From the NCBI GenBank assembly GCA_001557035.1, contig LSKJ01000878.1, forward strand, positions 1-18,553: a DNA stretch of 18,553 bases. The letters run 5' to 3'. The notes under the pieces were generated by a model. It had not been told where the DNA came from. It ran no database searches and was given only the letters and a program-made list of their open reading frames with translations. The position numbers and the translations under genes were made by a program. How positions within the stretch are numbered: the stretch's first letter is position 1; the number at the start of each line of letters is the position of its first letter. The stretch comes from Rhodospirillaceae bacterium CCH5-H10 (GTDB lineage: Bacteria; Pseudomonadota; Alphaproteobacteria; Reyranellales; Reyranellaceae). Positions 15,558 to 18,553 of the stretch are shown one piece after another.

Positions 15558-17423
15558 TCAGAAGCTCTTGTTGGCTTCCGGCCGGTGCTTGTTGCGCAGC
15601 TTGAAGTCCTGGCGCTCGGCCTTGCGCGGCGCGCGCACCCAGACCTCGCGGTTGGGATGCAGGCCGCCGCCGCGCGTCGCCGGCACCGCGCTGGTGCGGG
15701 CCCGATGGAGCAGGCGCGTGTCGGCGGTGCCGCAATTGGGATGCAGGCCGCCATTGGCCGCGACGACCTTGTCCCACGCCGCCTTGCGCTTGGCGTAGGT
15801 GGCGGGGTCGGCGAGCTGGGTGCAGTTCAGCTCGTTGATGTTGAGATCGGCCACGATCTCGTCGCCCTCCTCGACCAGCCCGATCGGGCCGCCGATCGCC
15901 GCTTCGGGACCGACATGGCCGATCACGAGGCCGACCGAACCGCCCGAGAAGCGCGCGTCGGTCATCAGCGCCACGACGATGTTGCGCTCGCGGCACAGCG
16001 TCGTGATGCGCGACGTCGGATCGAGCATTTCCGGCATGCCCGGCGCGCCGCTCGGTCCCTCGTAGCGCACGATGATCATGTCGTGGTTCTGGAATGTGTC
16101 CGGTGTCTCGTCGAGCGCCTTGAGCAGGCCCGCCTCGCCCTCGAACACGCGCGCGCGGCCGCGGAAGAGATTGTCCTCGAGGCCGCCTTCGACGCCCGCG
16201 AGCTTCAGGATCGCGGAGAAGTCCGGCGACAGGTTGCCGCCCAGCATGCGCAGTCCGCCGGTCGGCTTGTAGGGCTTCTCGACAGGATAGATCACGCGGC
16301 CGTCGGCCTTCTTGGCGCCCAGCCGCTCGACCTGCTTGGCCAGCGTCTCGCCGGTGCAGGTCAGCACGTCGCCGTTCAGCAGGCCGGCGTCGAGCAGCTC
16401 GCGCACGATCACCTGCACGCCGCCGACTTCGTCGATGTCGACCATCGAGTACTTGCCGTAGGGCCGCGCGTCGGTGAGCACCGGCACGACATGCTGCGAG
16501 AGGTAGTTGAACTCCTCCGGCGTCATGACGTCCTTCCAGAAGTCGCTGAAGCCGGCCGCGCGCGCAATCTCCGGTGCGTGCAGCACCACGTTGGTCGAGC
16601 CGCCGATGGCCATCGACACGATCACAGCATTGCGGATCGAATCGCGCACGACGATGTCGCGCGGCTTGAGGTCGTTCTTGATCAGGTTCGCCAGCAGATC
16701 GACCAACTCGGCCGCAAACTGGCCGGTGCGGCGCGGATCGTCGGACGGCGGCGCCACCATGTGCAGCGGCTGCATGCCGACCACGCCGATGAAGGTCTGC
16801 ATGGTGTTGTAGGTGAACATGCCGCCGCAGCTGCCATAGCCCGGGCAGGCATGGCAGGCGATCAGGTGCCGATAGTCGGCATCGGGATGGCCGGCGACCT
16901 GGTAGGCGCTCACGATGTCGAGCGGCTCGCCCGTGTTCGGCTCCTTGCCGGGATGGATGGCGCCGTCGGACATGATGATCGACGGCAGATTGTGCTCCAG
17001 CAGCGCAGACAGTGTCCCGACCGGCGGCTTGTCGCAGGCGACGACCGCGATCGTGCCGGCAAGACCGGTGGCGCTCAGATGCTCGCACAGCGCGTCCTGC
17101 GTCACTTCGCGGCCGATCAGCGAATAGCGCATCTCGCGCGTGCCGTTGCGGATGCCGTCCGAGGTGGCGATCGTGTACTCGGGCTGGACCAGGCGCATCT
17201 TGAGCTGGTTCGGGCCGGTGCCGATGCGGGCCTTGAGCTGGGCATGGATCGCGTCGACTTTCGAGAGAACGCCGAGGTAGCACTGACTGTCGCCCTTGGT
17301 GCCGACGACGCCGACCGACGGCTCGTGAATCAGGGTCTCATCGGTCCCGAGCGCGCGCGCCACACCGATGGTCTGGGCGGAGCGGCCAGGATGTCGATCA
17401 ATGGTCACAAAGGTCGGCTTCAT
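15558..17423 (-). CDS. IlvD/Edd family dihydroxy-acid (or sugar-acid) dehydratase
   Basis: An Fe-S dehydratase of the IlvD/Edd family; the start chosen is ATG 17423 (621 residues, MKPTFVTIDRHPGRSAQ); ATG 17432 is equally possible. Three cluster cysteines are present: Cys48 in GDSQCYLG, Cys130 in ACDKPPVG (with Asp131 and the carbamylated-Lys candidate Lys132), and Cys199 in CPGYGSCGGMF. SDGIRNG, MRYSLIGRE, IGGSTNVVLH, DARFSGGSVGL and IGHVGPEAAIGGPI are family blocks. It departs from housekeeping IlvD around the first Cys and has an unusual C-terminal tail repeating GGLHPN. It may serve branched-chain amino acid synthesis or a sugar-acid pathway; the divergent lactonase favours the second. No gene symbol is assigned for that reason. 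It ends just before the shared terminator. Confidence 0.88.
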   Translation of the reverse strand: MKPTFVTIDRHPGRSAQTIGVARALGTDETLIHEPSVGVVGTKGDSQCYLGVLSKVDAIHAQLKARIGTGPNQLKMRLVQPEYTIATSDGIRNGTREMRYSLIGREVTQDALCEHLSATGLAGTIAVVACDKPPVGTLSALLEHNLPSIIMSDGAIHPGKEPNTGEPLDIVSAYQVAGHPDADYRHLIACHACPGYGSCGGMFTYNTMQTFIGVVGMQPLHMVAPPSDDPRRTGQFAAELVDLLANLIKNDLKPRDIVVRDSIRNAVIVSMAIGGSTNVVLHAPEIARAAGFSDFWKDVMTPEEFNYLSQHVVPVLTDARPYGKYSMVDIDEVGGVQVIVRELLDAGLLNGDVLTCTGETLAKQVERLGAKKADGRVIYPVEKPYKPTGGLRMLGGNLSPDFSAILKLAGVEGGLEDNLFRGRARVFEGEAGLLKALDETPDTFQNHDMIIVRYEGPSGAPGMPEMLDPTSRITTLCRERNIVVALMTDARFSGGSVGLVIGHVGPEAAIGGPIGLVEEGDEIVADLNINELNCTQLADPATYAKRKAAWDKVVAANGGLHPNCGTADTRLLHRARTSAVPATRGGGLHPNREVWVRAPRKAERQDFKLRNKHRPEANKSF

Positions 17424-17460
17424 CACAACCATCCCGTAGAGCTTGCTGACTTGACGTTGG

Positions 17461-17478
17461 CCCACCGACGCCGGTGGG
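17461..17478. other. Inverted repeat upstream of the dehydratase gene
   Basis: CCCACCG and CGGTGGG are perfect 7-base arms around a 4-base centre (ACGC), 38 bases before the dehydratase ATG. It could be a leader hairpin of the minus-strand transcript or an operator. Confidence 0.4.
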
Positions 17479-17516
17479 CGGGTCCGGCGGTAATATCACA
17501 GGCCTGCTTGGCCATT

Positions 17517-17535
17517 CCCACGAATTATTCGCGGG
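17517..17535. promoter_or_regulatory. 19-bp near-perfect palindrome, candidate operator
   Basis: CCCACGAATTATTCGCGGG has CGAAT/ATTCG arms around one central base and outer CCC/GGG pairs, with one mismatched pair between. Its AT-rich core in a GC-rich region and its central place in the divergent gap are what a repressor site would look like. No regulator gene is in view. Confidence 0.4.
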
Positions 17536-17622
17536 TGCGACAGACATGAAGCCGCTCCCCGGAACCCCGTCCCGGAAAGATGAGCCTTTGTCTCTCGACC
17601 GAGCGGCGCCGGACAGGCATTC

Positions 17623-17661
17623 TCGCGCGAAATTCGGCGCGAACTTTGTGCCAGAACAAAG
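17623..17661. promoter_or_regulatory. Two adjacent inverted repeats before the lactonase gene
   Basis: TCGCGC/GCGCGA (17623-17628 and 17637-17642) and CTTTGT/ACAAAG (17644-17649 and 17656-17661) are perfect six-base arms with short centres, ending four bases before the GAGGA ribosome site (17665-17669). They may be operators or leader structure for the lactonase gene. A convincing -35/-10 pair could not be placed. Confidence 0.35.
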
Positions 17662-17676
17662 AACGAGGAAACCAAG

Positions 17677-18553
17677 ATGTGGCAGCCCAGCGAGCGCTAC
17701 CCCGATCCGGCGGTGCGCGTGCTCGACCCGTCGTTCAACCAGTACCGGCTGGTGCTGGCCTCGGTGGAGCGACTCTACACCGGCTGCCGCTGGTCCGAGG
17801 GGCCCGTCTGGTTTGGCGACGGGCGCTACCTGCTGTGGAGCGACATCCCCAATAACCGCGTGCTGCGCTGGGACGAGGAGACGGGCAACGTCTCGATCTT
17901 CCGCAAGCCCTCGAACAACGCCAACGGCCACACGCGCGACCGCCGCGGCCGGCTGATCGCCTGCGAGCACGACGCCCGCCGCGTCGTGCGCTTCGAGTAT
18001 GACGGCGCGATCACGGTGCTGGCCGATTCCTACAACGGCAAGCCGCTCAACTCGCCCAACGATGTCGTCGTGAAGTCCGATGGCTCGGTCTGGTTCACCG
18101 ATCCCACCTTCGGCATCCTCGGGTACTACGAAGGCCACAAGGAAGAGAGCCAGAACAAGCCCGCCGTCTATCGGCTCGATCCGACGACCGGCAAGCTCGC
18201 CGTGATGGCCGACGACATTCCCGGCCCCAACGGCCTCGCCTTCTCGCCCGACGAGAAGAAGCTCTATGTCGTGGCCTCGCGCGCCGAGCCGCACCGCACG
18301 ATCCTGTCCTACGACCTCTCGGCCGACGGCACGTCGCTGGGCAAGGGCTCGGTGCTGATCGACGCCGGACCGGGCGGCTCGCCCGATGGCTTCCGGGTCG
18401 ACGTCGACGGCAACCTGTGGTGCGGCTGGGGCATGGGCTCGGCCGAGCTCGACGGCGTGCGCGTGTTCAATGCCTCGGGCAAGCCGATCGGCCACATCGA
18501 CCTGCCCGAGCGTTGCGCCAACGTCTGTTTCGGCGGGCGCCATCGCAACCGCC
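17677..18553 (+). CDS. SMP-30/gluconolactonase/LRE family lactonase (cut by right edge)
   Basis: A six-bladed beta-propeller metal-dependent lactonase; 292 residues are visible and the end lies outside the window. Residues matching the metal and substrate ligands of SMP-30 are present in order: Glu41 in WSEGPVW, Asn128 in NSPNDVVV, Asn185 in PGPNGLAFSPDE and Asp237 in SPDGFRVD. Other propeller-strand repeats are YLLWSDIPNNRVLRWD and SVWFTDPTFGI. The family opens sugar lactones such as gluconolactone to the acid. No signal peptide is visible. ATG 17677 is preceded by GAGGA with a seven-base gap. It is divergent from the IlvD/Edd dehydratase across a 253-bp region full of inverted repeats, which suggests shared control and a lactone-to-acid-to-keto-acid route, though this is inferred. 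Confidence 0.93.
   Translation, partial: MWQPSERYPDPAVRVLDPSFNQYRLVLASVERLYTGCRWSEGPVWFGDGRYLLWSDIPNNRVLRWDEETGNVSIFRKPSNNANGHTRDRRGRLIACEHDARRVVRFEYDGAITVLADSYNGKPLNSPNDVVVKSDGSVWFTDPTFGILGYYEGHKEESQNKPAVYRLDPTTGKLAVMADDIPGPNGLAFSPDEKKLYVVASRAEPHRTILSYDLSADGTSLGKGSVLIDAGPGGSPDGFRVDVDGNLWCGWGMGSAELDGVRVFNASGKPIGHIDLPERCANVCFGGRHRNR

Noticed and set aside
15652..15752. The 17-base direct repeat as a mobile-element footprint
   Set aside because: It is in frame within the coding region, encodes the same GLHP-type motif twice and has no inverted repeats or transposase nearby.
13637..15754. A 705-residue open frame on the minus strand opposite hydantoinase A and B
   Set aside because: Low-complexity Arg/His/Ala composition, no recognisable domain, and it crosses the strong terminator at 15500-15531. 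The plus-strand genes are clearly real.
17451..17496. TTGACG and TAATAT as a sigma-70 type promoter for the lactonase
   Set aside because: The two boxes are 34 bases apart, twice the usual spacing, so they cannot act as a pair.
15531..17549. A 672-residue open frame on the plus strand opposite the dehydratase gene
   Set aside because: Codon-shadow composition and no family motif; the minus strand holds the intact IlvD/Edd cysteines.

Overview
The window is GC-rich (roughly two thirds G+C by eye), densely packed chromosomal DNA from a bacterium that is most likely an alphaproteobacterium. The strongest sign is a pair of GGAAC-N16-CGTT promoters, the signature of the alphaproteobacterial EcfG general stress sigma factor. 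The gene content also fits a metabolically versatile soil or water member of the Rhodospirillales/Hyphomicrobiales: feoAB, CaiB/BaiF CoA-transferase, Bug-type solute receptor, hydantoinase A/B, otsBA with a GH15 enzyme. The genus cannot be fixed from this sequence alone. There are no rRNA or tRNA genes, IS elements, CRISPR arrays or phage genes.

Layout. (1) 1-1044, minus strand: feoA-feoB ferrous iron uptake, feoB running off the left edge. (2) 1101-5164, plus strand: alpha/beta hydrolase, CoA-transferase with an unusual domain order, an AT-richer DUF3883 nuclease-like gene that looks acquired, a PPOX/FMN-fold protein and a GNAT acetyltransferase. (3) 5161-9076, minus strand: a tightly overlapping otsB-GH15-otsA trehalose operon. 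(4) 9187-9275: back-to-back EcfG-type promoters, one firing left into otsB and one right into a csbD-like stress gene (9311-9499) that ends in a clear terminator. (5) 9616-15487, plus strand: a four-gene catabolic operon (class V PLP enzyme, periplasmic Bug receptor, hydantoinase/oxoprolinase A and B subunits) closed by a strong terminator shared with the convergent gene. (6) 15558-17423, minus strand: an IlvD/Edd-family Fe-S dehydratase, divergent from (7) 17677-18553, an SMP-30/gluconolactonase-type lactonase cut by the right edge. The 253-bp gap between them holds three or four inverted repeats that may be operators.

How the genes work together. The central block looks like a general stress module: osmoprotectant trehalose made by OtsA and OtsB, a possible turnover enzyme (GH15) and CsbD, all placed under one sigma factor by the divergent promoters. 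The right-hand part looks like scavenging catabolism: capture of a small carboxylate or amide by the Bug protein, ATP-dependent ring or amide opening by HyuA/HyuB with a PLP-dependent step, and separately a lactonase plus dehydratase pair that may handle sugar acids. The most unusual single genes are the DUF3883 protein, with an N-terminal region resembling modification-dependent restriction enzymes, and the domain-permuted CoA-transferase. Several starts are non-ATG: GTG for feoB and the CoA-transferase, TTG for otsA and the Bug receptor. No gap without a gene exceeds 300 bases.
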